Origin: Symsagittifera roscoffensis
Lineage: Eukaryota; Xenacoelomorpha; Acoela; Convolutidae
Length of the DNA: 64,000 bases
Direction: 5' to 3'
Assembly (NCBI RefSeq): GCF_963678635.1
Contig: NC_087064.1
Span: 15,243,802-15,307,801 of the forward strand
Position numbers and translations under genes: made by a program. Shown one piece after another: positions 33,191 through 43,035 of this stretch; position 1 is the stretch's first letter, and every line of letters begins with the position of its first letter. Below the pieces are notes generated by a model that saw nothing but the letters and a program-made list of their open reading frames with translations, ran no database searches and had not been told where the DNA came from.

Positions 33191-33985
33191 TCACCCCAAG
33201 CGATCAGTTACGGACCTAGCTGAGAAGAAGGGAGTTATCGGAGGTGGACAAAAGGTGAATTGACCCGTCTCCACTAGATCCGACTCAAGGAAACTTACAT
33301 GTCTTTGGAAAACGCCGCTCAGCCAAACCGCAGCCCTTGGCCTATCGAAGTGGATACCATCCGAGGATGCATCCTCTGGAAGGGAATGTTCCATCATGCT
33401 TGCTACACTAAGCACTCTCATGAGCAGCACACTTCTCTGTTGGATTAGGCTGATTATATCGTTGATATTTCGCACCCTTTCGTTCATCTCCCTCGCGTTC
33501 TGGTCGGCCATCATGTTTTAGAGGACGGTGCAGATTGTGAGGACTGCTGGCTCCAGGTAAATTATTAGCTCTTCAAGAATGCAACTCACTTTGTCTTGTA
33601 GCCTCATTATTTTTCTTGACTCGCCCCTGGACACGTTGTTGGTTCCCATCATCAGTGTAATCGTGTATATCTTCCACATCTCCAGCATCTGCAGATACGC
33701 CAACATCTGAGGCATCGCTGCGCGCGAGAAACTCAAGACTCCCACTCGCCAATGGGCCTGGATCCTCGTCAAGACCCGGACAAAACTGTCCCCTATTATC
33801 AAGTGAATTGTGCTTTCGGATGTTCTCGGTTGTATGAAGTACTCTGCCCACGCGGCGTCATGAAAGGCATCTCTTCTCTCTCGTTGCGCTGCCGTCCAGT
33901 CCTCTCGACTAAGTTGGTGGTACACGCCGTCAGTGTTTTTTTGTAGCTCGAGATCACAACGCTCCTCACTGGATGTTCTCTCCAT
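33191..33985 (-). pseudogene. SGNH/GDSL hydrolase domain within the giant ORF
   Basis: The frame is broken only by one TAA at 33518-33520. Block I is IHLIIGDSFVR, with the nucleophile Ser at 33785-33787. Block III is MMGTNN (usual GxND) near 33640. Block V is SSDGIHFD, with the D-x2-H catalytic pair at 33359-33361 and 33350-33352. Block II (FSRAAMPQ) has Arg where Gly is usual. SGNH enzymes cleave esters, and some non-LTR elements (CR1/L2 ORF1) carry one. An SGNH domain inside an LTR-element ORF is unusual. The domain spans about 160 residues, a normal size. The Ser-His-Asp set is intact at codon level, although GTND is GTNN and the frame is interrupted. Confidence 0.75.
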
Positions 33986-35032
33986 GTGGTTGGTTGTTGC
34001 TCACGCGCAGCGTTCTCAAGAGCCTTTGCACGCAATCTTTCCTGCAACTCCCTGAGGCGTGATGTCCTCGTTCCGGACTGACTGCCACATGTCGAGCAGG
34101 GTGTCAGTCCTGGCAGCGCAATGCCCATTAGCCAACTGATTCGATTCGCCTCTAGATTCCTCATGGAAGGGACGGGCTCAGGTGGTGTACATGTCTCCAA
34201 GCCTTCATTCATGTGCTCTTGAGCCACGCGGTCCAAATTGAAGCGGCCGCTCGATCTGGGTGCTTCATCCACCTCCAGTCGTGACTCTGGTCTCGATCTT
34301 GTCACTACTGGCTCATTTGTCGTCCTCTTTTTCTCCTTACCACTCGCGACTGCTTGCTGCCTCCTCTGTAGTCGTTCTGTTTCTGATTTTATCTGATCAC
34401 AATTTGCTACACTTTCTTGTAGTCTGTGTTCTTGCTCCCGTTCTGCCCTCAGCAGATCCCGATCAAGAATCGCCTCATCTCACTCAATTATTGCCTGGTC
34501 GTGATCAAGCTTGGCTTGATCCCTATCAAGAACCGCTTGGTCCCTATCCAGGTTGGCCTTGTCTTGTTCCCTTTGGGCCCATTCTAACTCTCTTTTCGTG
34601 CTGCTGAGATCTGGATATGACTTTTCTGTTTGTTGTAACCGGAACGTCGATAAGGGTTTGCTTGTGGATTGTGTTCCTGCTCCTGCTGGTGGTCTGGTTG
34701 GAAGGGAAAATTCCCCCGCGCCATACTCCGTGGTGTTACTCAAGCCAGGATTTCTCGCAAGATCAAATCCTCTCAAGCCTCCGTCCACGTTCCAGGATAG
34801 CCATCTGGTCTGCTCCTGATTCGAGATTCCATCCGAGGTGTAACCCATCATCAGCACGGCTTCAGTCGCTGACTCGCTGCACTCCCCTTGCGCCTCCAGT
34901 TGCAGGATGGCATTGAGCATAACCGCGAGCCTCTCATCCACTTGCTTGTAGTTGAGGTCCCTCAAGCGATTGTATAACTGGTCGAGCGCAGGTTTTCTTA
35001 ACGCCGCTGCACAGATTTCCTAATCGACCTGC
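33986..35032 (-). pseudogene. N-terminal coiled-coil region of the giant ORF
   Basis: A likely ATG at about 35032 (MAGRLGNLCSG) is joined by a shift to the frame that starts at 34965. That frame contains DERLAVMLNAILQLEAQGE, a Pro/Ser linker, then a repeated charged helix (REQDKANLDRDQAVLDRDQ, units of seven to eight residues near 34480-34560) and, after a stop, an Arg-rich region with SRLRELQERLRAKALE. It resembles the coil-rich start of LTR-element Gag proteins. The heptad-like DRDQA unit repeat suggests expansion by slippage. Confidence 0.55.
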
Positions 35033-35058
35033 CATTGCTGCTTTTCTTTATCTCACGA

Positions 35059-35075
35059 GGTCTCACGAACCACCA
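35059..35075 (-). promoter_or_regulatory. Candidate primer binding site of the SGNH-containing LTR element
   Basis: TGGTGGTTCGTGAGACC on the minus strand begins with TGG (pairing to a tRNA CCA end) and sits between the candidate LTR and the first large ORF. I could not match it to a specific tRNA with confidence. Confidence 0.35.
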
Positions 35076-35816
35076 ACTCAAGAGGTACCTTATTAATCCA
35101 ACTCAAAAAATACCTTTCCCAAATTAATACCCAAGAAATGTCTTCCTCTGGCACAATCAATGAAGAACTGTTTAAAGTTTTCTTTTTTTCTCTTGTTCGA
35201 CCAACTGTGATCTAGTTGTCGTTTCAGTTTTCAAATCAATCTGAAAAAAGAATTCACTTTCAAGCCATGATATTTGCCACTCGTGTCTAACCTAGACTTC
35301 CCCCATTGAAACTTTTAAAAAATTATCCTAACAAATCCATTAAAATGATTCATTTTAGACGTTAAAAACATGCAGATTTAATTTATGTTTTAGCACCATC
35401 AATCCTTCATAAGATTCAATTGTTATGCCAATCACATTAAAACCCATCTGCCTGACTTGTGTTCCCCATCCTACCTAGCTCAAGACCCTTGTTTCCCCTA
35501 ACTCAAGACCCTCACATCCATCCCAAGCTCAGGTGTTACTCAAGTAATTTTTCTTTTGTAGGTGTACCATTATTTCCGTTTCCGCAAAGACCACGTGTAG
35601 GGTAGCGTATAGTTCCCTATGGCTCAATCTGCCACTGTTTGGATCGTAGACCGGTATTGAATCTCGCGTATCCCTCTTTCGACCAGGAAGTCTCTCAACT
35701 TGTTAGCGCTAATAGCACATGCTCGGGGTCTATCACGTTTCTCTCACTGAATTTCGTTACCAAAAAGCACAAGTATTTACCGGGAACTTGTTAAAATGAA
35801 GGAGGGAGTGTTGCCA
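35076..35816 (-). repeat. Candidate LTR between integrase tail and giant ORF
   Basis: The upstream Pol-like frame ends in TAG at 35824-35826, followed at once by a purine run GGGGGAA and TGGCAACA, the layout of a polypurine tract and LTR start. The 740-base block is non-coding and AT-richer than both flanks. The primer-like site and a gag-like ORF follow on its other side. If correct, this LTR is the 3' LTR of the integrase part and the 5' LTR of the giant ORF, as in a tandem or recombined pair. No second LTR copy is in the window, so it remains unproved, and the right end (GAGT) lacks the expected CA. Confidence 0.45.
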
Positions 35817-36401
35817 TTCCCCCCTACCCTGGTCTCTGCCTGAACGGAAACTCCACATTCTGGTGTTCTCTTTTGAACTCAGCTTCCAGTCTGGTATTGA
35901 AGCTCATGTCCACTGCTATACAAATCGCGCTAGTTTTGTCTGACAGGATGAATTCACAGTCTGTGATCAGGATGTAATCCGAATATTCATTCGGAATCTC
36001 GAACTTCGTCTTGAACTTTTCTTCCAATGGTAGGCTCGGCCTCCTCCTGGTCCAGCTCCAGGCCGTTGATCTCTCTCACTTCCCTGTGCTTCTTTGTCAT
36101 TAAAATTTCGGTGTGGGTAAGTCCTACCCCCACTCCCCGGACAAAAATATTTATCGACGTCTCCGTCGACGTTACGTGGCTCAAGTTATCCGGTGGTATT
36201 TCCAGTGGTCAATCAGTGGCTGTCCAACCGAAAACGGGTTCTCTGATTTCACATTTTTCTTCGCAGATACGTCGACTTGTTGAATGGTTTGTTCTTCCTT
36301 CTCGCCCACTCCAGGACCCTCAGATTTGTGTTAAACCTTTTTTCAATTTCGCTTTGTTCCAGGTCCAATTCTCTTTCTGACATGGTGTGATCTTCTTGCA
36401 A

Positions 36402-36476
36402 GGAGTGTTCACTGTCGTTTATGATCTGCCATTCCTCATTGGCTACCAGCTCACCCACGTTCACCAACTCTTCTCC
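36402..36476 (-). repeat. Segment duplicated at 37350-37423
   Basis: About 75 bases containing CAGCTCACCCACGTTCACCA are present here, inside the Pol C-terminal extension, and again at 37350-37423 next to gypsy fragment A. The second copy is out of context, so it marks a recombination joint. Confidence 0.85.
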
Positions 36477-37177
36477 TATCTCGTCAGGCTTTATCTTGTC
36501 GATCAAGAAGTCATTACCTTACCTGTTTTTTTTAAATCTCATGCCTGTTTTCTTACGCCCACCTTTTCTGGTTTCTTTCGTCATTTGTAAGTCTGGTTCT
36601 GTCTGTTTTGGTACTTAGTTTGCTATGGATCATTTCAATCTTCCTCGGCGAAAGACCCTTTGTCCGAATCCACTTCTATCTTTTCGTTGTCATCCATGCT
36701 CACGTTCTCGTTGCCATCATTCTTCTCTCTGGTGCCTTTCTCGTTCCAAACACATGCTGGTTCTACGAGTAGATACTCGAGTCCTTCCATGTTCTGTGGT
36801 ACGGACCAACCTTCCGGTGATGGGACGTGAGGTTTCAGATTCTCGTAGTGAGCCGCACGCCCTGTACTCAAGCGTTAGAACCAACCCTGCTGGTGCACTT
36901 CCGTTATCATGAACGGACCTCTCCATTTCTTCAATAGATTTTTGGTCCCTTTAGGAGGTATGATGTTCTGGACGCCCAGACGTTTTGTCCCACAGCAAAC
37001 GGCTTCGTTTGAAGTATTTTGTCATCGTATTTCTTCCGCTGTCTCATCTGTGCCTGTGCTGTGTTCCTGCTGCACAACTCGTTAAGTTCCTGTTGTCTCC
37101 CGACTGCTTACCTCACATATTCCTGAGGCGACGTCTTCTTTCCCTCATACTCCGGATAGAAAAAGATCAGGGGCATT

Positions 37178-37178
<1 letters not shown>

Positions 37179-37210
<32 letters not shown>
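37179..37210 (-). repeat. (CT)16 microsatellite inside the integrase frame
   Basis: On the coding (minus) strand the run is (AG)n and encodes alternating Arg-Glu directly after the conserved LTGRE. The native GRE codons probably seeded the expansion. Confidence 0.95.
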
Positions 37211-37212
<2 letters not shown>

Positions 37213-37349
37213 CTGTTAACATCATGAAAGGACTGATCCCCGTTGTTGAGTAGTGCGTGCTGTTATATGCCCCCACCACATGCGGCAGATATTTGTCCCA
37301 GTCAGTCATATAGCTCGAGCAATACACCGAGAGCATATTCACTAGTGCT

Positions 37350-37423
37350 CTGTTCTGTCTCGTTTATGATCTGCCATTCCTATTGGCTACCAGCTCACCC
37401 ACGTTCACCAACTCTTCTCCTAG
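37350..37423 (-). repeat. Displaced copy of 36402-36476
   Basis: The duplicate lies between the integrase core remnant and the N-terminal codons of ORF B (MENMKAFFG). The break at 37423/37424 is sharp, with CTCCTA continuing differently from the copy at 36476. Confidence 0.85.
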
Positions 37424-39480
37424 TTTCGCCAGTTAATTTTTCTTTGCATAAAAAAATGATGGTTGACTCACCAAAGAACGCTTTCATGTTTTCCATGATG
37501 AGGTTATGTATTTTCTTATCATGAGTAAAATATCTAAGCAAAAACAATTTTATTATCATCATTATCATCATCATGGTCTTTATTAAACAAGTAGTCCCCA
37601 ATACCGTTTTTTACCTCCTGTTCTATTCTGTGATTCATTATTAACATCATTTACAGTACTAGCTGCTTAAGATGCTGATCCTGTTTTTACTTTTTCTCTT
37701 AATGGTATTTTGGAGGCTTTCCTTGGTTCGTCGGTGGGTATAATAGGTTGAGTCTCTGCAAATGCTGATGTGGCGATTGGTTTTATGATGTCCAATACTT
37801 CCGTTGGAGTACTGAACTGATCGGAATTTATTCTGTCTGATGTAACTGCCTTTCTGTCAGGGGTAGACCGACTAGGAGATTCTACTTTTGAGTTGGCGTT
37901 AGTGGCCTCCACAACTTTAAAAATGTATCTAGTTCTTCTGTTTCTTTTGTTGCACTGTTTTTTGCGCTATTATTCTTTTCTCCCGCTTCAAGAGCGTTTA
38001 TTTGTGTTCGTTCATGAAAAACCTTTAACCTATCATAAGGAATTTTTTGCTGTTCTTTAGATTTTTGGTCTTCAATGACAAAATTTAGATTATTTACGAT
38101 CTCCTTGATTATGTGTGGTCCGAGACAAAATGACTCAAATTTTTATGTTTCTCCTTTGCCAAGGGTTGGGTTAAAAATAGTAATTTGAGGTTCACGTTAT
38201 AGTTAAATGTTGCTAATCAAGTTCGTATTGTCTTCTGTCCTAGTAAGTCTTTTGCCGTTCTTGTTCGACATTCATTGTATCAAGCACCAGTTCGTGCTTG
38301 TTTGAAGTTCCTTCTTTCGAATACTGACGTAGTCGCTTGGCGTTGAAAAAATTTTAGTTTGTGGTGTTTCGTACCTGCCAACTATTGGCAAGGAGCGAAG
38401 ACGACCGAAAATCAAATGATATGGACTGTATTTTGTCACTGCATGAATTGAAGATACATAAGCCATCATAACTGTTTGAAGAAATTTGACCCAGTCATTG
38501 TGGCTTTTTCCCACTTATTTAGACAAAGTTTTTTCGATTGTCCTGTTGGTTCTTTCAAAAACTGCGTTTGCCCGAAGTTGATGTGATGTTTTGCTAGTTA
38601 TATCGATATCCAGTACGGAACACAAATTTTTGAAAAGGTGTGGCATGAAGTGTGATCCCTTGTCGCTGTGCAGATTTGCTGGGCAGCCAAAGCATGAAAT
38701 CAAATAATTGATCAATCCCTTAGCTACTTTCGTTGCTTCTTGGTTTTGAAGTGGTATCGCTTCGTACCACTTTGAGACTTGATCTCCGATTAGAAGAAAA
38801 TACTAGAATGCTTCTGATTCCGGTAGCGGTCCCATGAAATCCAACGCTATCTGCCAAAATGGATGGCTTGGCTTCCATGTCTGAAGTGGATGTTTATGTT
38901 TCTGGTTAGGTTTCTTTCTGGCTATACATCTTTAATATACCGACTCATTCCAGGCAAGTAAAATTTTTCTTGAGTACGCTGAAAAGTCTTTTTGTATCCA
39001 AAAAGTCCACAAGGATCATGTAGCAAAACGACCATTTCCTCCATGGACACTGGAGTCACAACAAATTGGACTACGATGTACTGTTTTTTGGTTAGTTTTT
39101 TTCTTTTTAGTAAGTCGTTTTCAATTAGCAAATTCTCGAATTTTTTCCAAAACTTCTATAAAGTCTTTGAGGAGCCATTCATTTGCGTTTTCTATGATCT
39201 CACCTTGTTTTACACCCAGCTCTTGCCGTCTTTATTTCATTAGAATTCAGTTGAACCTATTTTAATTCTACTAAATCGGGAGTTTTCAGGGCTTGTTCCC
39301 AGACATTGCTCGAAATATCTGTTGATTTTATTATTTGATTAACCTTCTCCTCAGTGGTAGTTGGAACCCTTGACAAGCAGTCTGCAAGTGGAATTTTCTT
39401 TCCCGCTTCGTGCTTAATTTCAAATTGGAACTGCCCTAGTTTTTCCAAGCATCTCGCTATCATATCGTCATGTTTTCCAC
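37424..39480 (-). pseudogene. Ty3/gypsy fragment A: RNase H end, integrase and Pol tail
   Basis: Minus-strand order: RNase H end with FEIKHEAGKKIPLADCLSRV (39257-39463); integrase zinc-binding domain with LLHDPCGLFGYKKTFQ and FYLPGMSR (38922-39131); integrase core with CPANLHSDKGSHFMPHLF (38515-38715), which holds the second catalytic Asp; then NDWVKFLQTVMMAY and SPYHLIFGR (38272-38514). A Ser/Thr/Pro-rich Pol tail follows (37667-37912), then a spacer with ATCATCATTATCATCATCATGG and the first ~23 codons of ORF B (37424-37520). Stops and shifts separate the parts. A 60-base word (GATGAGGTTATGTATTTTCT in its middle) occurs at both ends (37487 and 39470), so the fragment is flanked by a direct repeat. 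Confidence 0.85.
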
Positions 39481-39735
39481 GATGAGGTTATGTATTTTCT
39501 TATCATGAGTAAATTATCTAAGCAAAAACAATACTATGGTACAAAAACTTTTGTAGAGTTTTTAACATGTGTGCAAAAAGTGAAATGATATCTTGTCTTG
39601 TGTGCAAAAATATACAAGACAGTAAAAAGATTTAAATGTTTAATCATCTTTGCAAACAAACTTTGTAGAAACATTTGTAAATTGCAAAGTTAGTTTGATT
39701 TTTAATCCGAGTGCAAATTTTTACGACAAACTTTT
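39481..39735. other. AT-rich spacer, no gene
   Basis: Contains GTGCAAAAA words repeated three to four times (39575-39720) and the tail of the direct repeat. Nothing coding is visible. Confidence 0.5.
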
Positions 39736-40347
39736 CTATGACCTTATCTCTTTTTTCCTATCTATTACAATTACAAATAAAAAAATTAGATGCAAAAACA
39801 CTAAATTACAAAACACAAGACAACAACAAAATAATTTACAAACCAAAGAGCTGTCGAGCAGCTGAGTTCTCAAAATTTTGCAAGTTCTCAATGGAGCGCA
39901 AAGCTGATCTTGCATCCATCGCCGTTGGTTGTCTTTAGGTTCGCTGACTGGAGTTCTTGGCTCAGAGAACCCCTCATCCTCTTCTATGGTAATTGGGTTC
40001 TCCACAGATCCCTCTTCTTCCCAAGGAAAGAGGAAATCGTCGACTGGTTGAGCCACCTATCTAGAAACAGGAGTGTCGGGGTAGTTATTTCCCATATGCT
40101 CAGCCACTCCCTCCATCATTTGCATTTCTCCAAGTTGGTTCTCTGTCATGGGTACCTGCTTTATATGATGTTCGCTGAAACCCCTGCGCATCAGTTCCAC
40201 CATGTGCCAGATTTGGATTGGAATGTCCATTCGAGCCAGAAAAACTCCACAGACTGTTTCTCGCACTTGGATTTGTACTAGATAAGACGAAAATTCTACC
40301 GAGAACGTTAGGTTGCTGTTTGGCACTGAGAAGATCGTTTTGAGCAA
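39736..40347 (-). pseudogene. Unrecognised ORF split by one TAG
   Basis: A single minus-strand frame from 40347 to 39736 is interrupted only by TAG at 40057-40059. The first part has PIQIWHMVELMRRGFSEHHI and MQMMEGVAEHMGNN. The second has DDFLFPWEEEGSVENPITIE and SEPRTPVSEPKDNQRRWMQD, then loses protein character and becomes hydrophobic from about 39850. Composition and strand are like the giant ORF at 28-35 kb, so it may be a piece of the same LTR-element family, but no domain is recognised. Confidence 0.5.
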
Positions 40348-40390
40348 TAAGTTAAGTAAAAGATACAGAATAAACAGATCGATTGATTTA

Positions 40391-40484
40391 CAGTTGAGAG
40401 GAAAGTAGTTGACGGTAGTTAAGTTGAAGTTAAAGTATTTAGAGCTGAGAGAGGAGGTAGTTGATGGTAGTTAAGTTGAAAATA
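40391..40484. repeat. Short tandem duplication
   Basis: GAGAGGAAAGTAGTTGACGG and its partner GAGAGAGGAGGTAGTTGATGG, both followed by TAGTTAAGTTGAA, lie about 57 bases apart. This is an imperfect two-copy repeat in non-coding DNA. Confidence 0.7.
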
Positions 40485-41570
40485 CCGAGAATATCGAGAA
40501 ATGGGTACCTTCAACTCGAATGATGTGTGGGTATGACCAATCAGAATTGATTTTCCCTATTTGGTCTGTAGTCGTGCCCAATCATTTTCCAGCTTCCTTT
40601 TGGGGAAATTTTGATTTAAAAATGTACCCAATCAGAAATAAAGTTTCATTTGAAGCGTTTTTGACATTTTCTTGTTTCCAATCACAGAAATTGTTCAATT
40701 ATCTTAGGTTATTGCATCCAACAAAACAAAATTTTAGCTTCTGAGGACTTGAATCTTCCAAATAGTTGAAAATATACCAAAACAATCGGAAAAATTATTG
40801 ACCAAAAATTGTTTGCTATAAAATTAGGAAAAATTGCCGATATAAGTAACAAAAGAAGGAAATAATAGTAGCATTTCCACAATTTTTTCATCAAGTTAAT
40901 TGATTTGTATGTATTAATCAATGAAAAATTGATGATTTTTGAGAAGATAGTTAAGTTCTTTGATTTTGATGTGATTTGAGAGGATAGCTCGAAATTGATG
41001 ATTTTTTCTAAGCACATCTCTGGAAGTCTGATTCCAAGACTGATCCAGCTGGATTTTGAACTTTGAAAATCCTTTAAAAAATAAAGGAATAATGAACTTT
41101 GCTGGAGAGCTTTTATAAAATTTGGTATCGGGTAAGGAATAAAAGAGTCCTTGATATATTATCGTACAACTTTTTGATTAATTTCAAATTTTCTAGAATA
41201 AAAAAAAAAAAATTTCTGGTCAGGGGTAATTCAGCAGTCAGTGTTTGTTTGCTCTGATACTCATAACTCGGAAAGTGAAATCTTTGATTGAGCAAGTTTG
41301 CCTGAACAGGCTTTTACTTAGTCGAGAACTCTATTTTGGACAACATAAACGTCCAAAAAATAGTTAAAAAAAAAGTAAGAATCTACAATCAATCCATCAA
41401 TAAGGAAATCACGGAATATTTTTTTTGCTTGTAGAAACACTCGAGGAAATTCAAGTGTCTTCTGATAGACATTTGCAAATAAAGATTATTTTCCATCCAA
41501 AGTTATGTCTACAAACTGCTTAGTTCTGATTGGTGAAAAATTTTCTGGAAATTTCTAGAACTTTCGAAGG
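40485..41570. other. AT-rich non-coding DNA
   Basis: Several GATTTTTGAGA/GATGATTTTT words and A/T runs, but no motif-bearing ORF. It lies between the unrecognised ORF fragment and the CRE-like cluster. Confidence 0.5.
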
Positions 41571-41572
41571 AA

Positions 41573-41655
41573 TGACGTAGGCGATGAAGTCATTACCATA
41601 AAAGGAATTTTGCGTGCGTGGTGACGTCACTTCTATGTAAAGAATGACGTCATTA
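41573..41655. promoter_or_regulatory. Cluster of CRE/ATF-like sites
   Basis: Two perfect palindromes TGACGTCA (41622-41629 and 41645-41652) plus two near matches (AATGACGTAGG at 41573 and GATGAAGTCATTACC at 41583) fall within 83 bases. ATTACCAT follows two of them, so the cluster partly reflects a local repeat. CREB/ATF factors bind TGACGTCA. No nearby gene is recognised, so function is open. Confidence 0.45.
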
Positions 41656-41679
41656 CCATGGAAGAGCCTATGGAACAAA

Positions 41680-42180
41680 AATTGAAGATAAGGAACATCA
41701 TTTCGATTACTGTTTTGAGTTTGATATAAATACAAAATTAAGATTTGTCAGAATAACTTTTGATTGATTATCCAAATTTAAAAAAAAACCCGGTTTTTTA
41801 TTTTGCAGTATACCAAAAAGAAATGTATACTTTGGTAATTTTTTTTTCTACTGGTTAGATTTCAAACAAATCACAAACATTTTGAAGTATCGAAAAAATA
41901 TATATAAACCAGACAAGAAATCTAATTTATCTCACTTTGGAGCCAAATTGATGTGTTAGTTATTTTGGAAAAATTCAATAAAACTGATTAATTGGGAAGT
42001 TTCATGAACATAGTTTTGTTCTGATCTAAAAATATATTAGAATTTGTGAATATTTCATTCTTATTGGTTGATATCAAAATAGTTGAAAACTCCATTTTGA
42101 GTAAAAGAATGATTCTGATTGGTTGATATCAAAACTTTTTAAAACTCTATGGTTACATTGTATGATTTTTATTTCAGCTT
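41680..42180. repeat. Direct repeat, left copy (partner 42440-43035)
   Basis: Shared landmarks in order: AAGGAACATCATTTCGATTA, ATACTTTGGTAATTT, CACTGGTTAGA/CTACTGGTTAGA, AACCAGACAAGAAATCT, TCACTTTGG/TTACTTTGG, GGTTGATATCAAAA, and TGTATGATTTTTATTT at the end. Divergence is clear, so the duplication is old. Not coding. Confidence 0.85.
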
Positions 42181-42439
42181 GATCAAATAGGATGATATCC
42201 ATTCTGATTTTCTTTTACGCTACAAAAACGTAAAATAGTAGTGGACAGATGACGTTGATGGAGATTGTATTACTTTTAAATTGAATAGAAACCCAGAAAG
42301 CTCAAAAATTTTGTTAAAAAGAAGGAGAGGAGGTTTCCTAAAAGAAGAGTACTGCCTGACCTATTAGCATTGCTTTTATTTGGAAGATTTAACGCAGATT
42401 GAGTGTTCGATCAGTAAAAAACAAAACAATGGAAGTGCC

Positions 42440-42641
42440 GATGAAAAAAAAATTGAAGACAAGGAACATCATTTCGATTATTGTTCTGAATTTGATACCA
42501 ATACAAAATCTTTGGTTGTTACATATCAGATACCAAAAAGAAAATATATACTTTGGTAATTTCATTTTTCACTGGTTAGAAAAAGAACAAATTGAAAAAA
42601 TTGTTGCGATAGAAATTTCAAAGTTTGATTTGAGTATCGAA

Positions 42642-42709
<68 letters not shown>

Positions 42710-43035
42710 TAAACCAGACAAGAAATCTCATTTGTCTTACTTTGGTGTCAATTTCATATGTTAGTTATAATGGAAAAATGCAATAAAAGTGATTCATTGG
42801 GAAATTTGATGAACATAGATTTGATCTGATTTAAAAAATCTTTCAAAATCTGTGAATATTTTTTTTCGGTTGGTTGTTATCAAACTTTTTGAAAACTCCA
42901 TTTTGCGTAAAAGCTTGATTCTGATTGGTTGATATCAAAAAAGATAAAAAGTTCCTTATAAGTAATGCTCGATTCTGACTGGTTGATATCAAAACTTTGA
43001 AAACTCCATGGTTACAATGTATGATTTTTATTTGG
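42440..43035. repeat. Direct repeat, right copy (partner 41680-42180)
   Basis: Same order of landmarks as the left copy, lengthened by an AT microsatellite and by a third GATTCTGATTGGTTGATATC unit. The sub-unit itself (TTCTGATTGGTTGATATCAAAA) is repeated two to three times within each copy. Confidence 0.85.
42645..42706. repeat. (AT)31 microsatellite
   Basis: Pure AT dinucleotide run. The left copy of the surrounding direct repeat has only ATATATATA at the same spot, so it expanded after the duplication. Confidence 0.97.

Larger units (their letters stand above)
27791..35032 (-). pseudogene. Giant decayed coding region of an LTR element, with SGNH hydrolase domain
   Basis: The minus strand has a nearly continuous series of overlapping frames over ~7 kb, with a base composition clearly richer in GC than the flanks. 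From its likely start at about 35032, 30 bases after a primer-site-like sequence, it first encodes a coiled-coil region and then an SGNH hydrolase. Conserved-looking but unrecognised segments follow down to about 28.0 kb. Frame shifts occur near 34970, 33970, 32560, 31900 and repeatedly below. In-frame stops split otherwise continuous frames (33518, 33188, 32816). I interpret it as the first large ORF (gag position) of the LTR element whose integrase lies at 35.8-37.3 kb, but it might be a separate element. The right end is cut by PLE copy 1 near 27.79 kb. Confidence 0.62.
35824..37345 (-). pseudogene. Ty3/gypsy-type integrase end and long C-terminal extension
   Basis: From the right: VNMLSVYCSSYMTDWDKYLPHVVGAYN-type sequence (37240-37345, split here for length) with GISPFMMLTGRE is the end of the integrase core. 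After a (CT)n expansion and a decayed stretch, KKWRGPFMITEVHQQGW near 36930 and STGRAAHYENLKPH near 36850 form the chromodomain-like or SH3-like tail. An acidic extension follows (36635-36800, 36249-36506, 35987-36184) and ends with DYILITDCEFILSDKTSAI near 35990 before the stop at 35824. Several frameshifts are present. Acidic C-terminal extensions of this kind are unusual, and they are directly followed by the candidate polypurine tract. Confidence 0.75.

Noticed and set aside
29000-34900. Plus-strand open frames across the giant ORF region
   Set aside because: They are shadows: Ser/Pro/Leu-rich, without motifs, while the minus strand carries SGNH and coiled-coil signatures.
36985-37227. 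Plus-strand frame ending in Ser-Leu repeats
   Set aside because: The tail is the (CT)n microsatellite read in another frame; the minus strand encodes integrase here.
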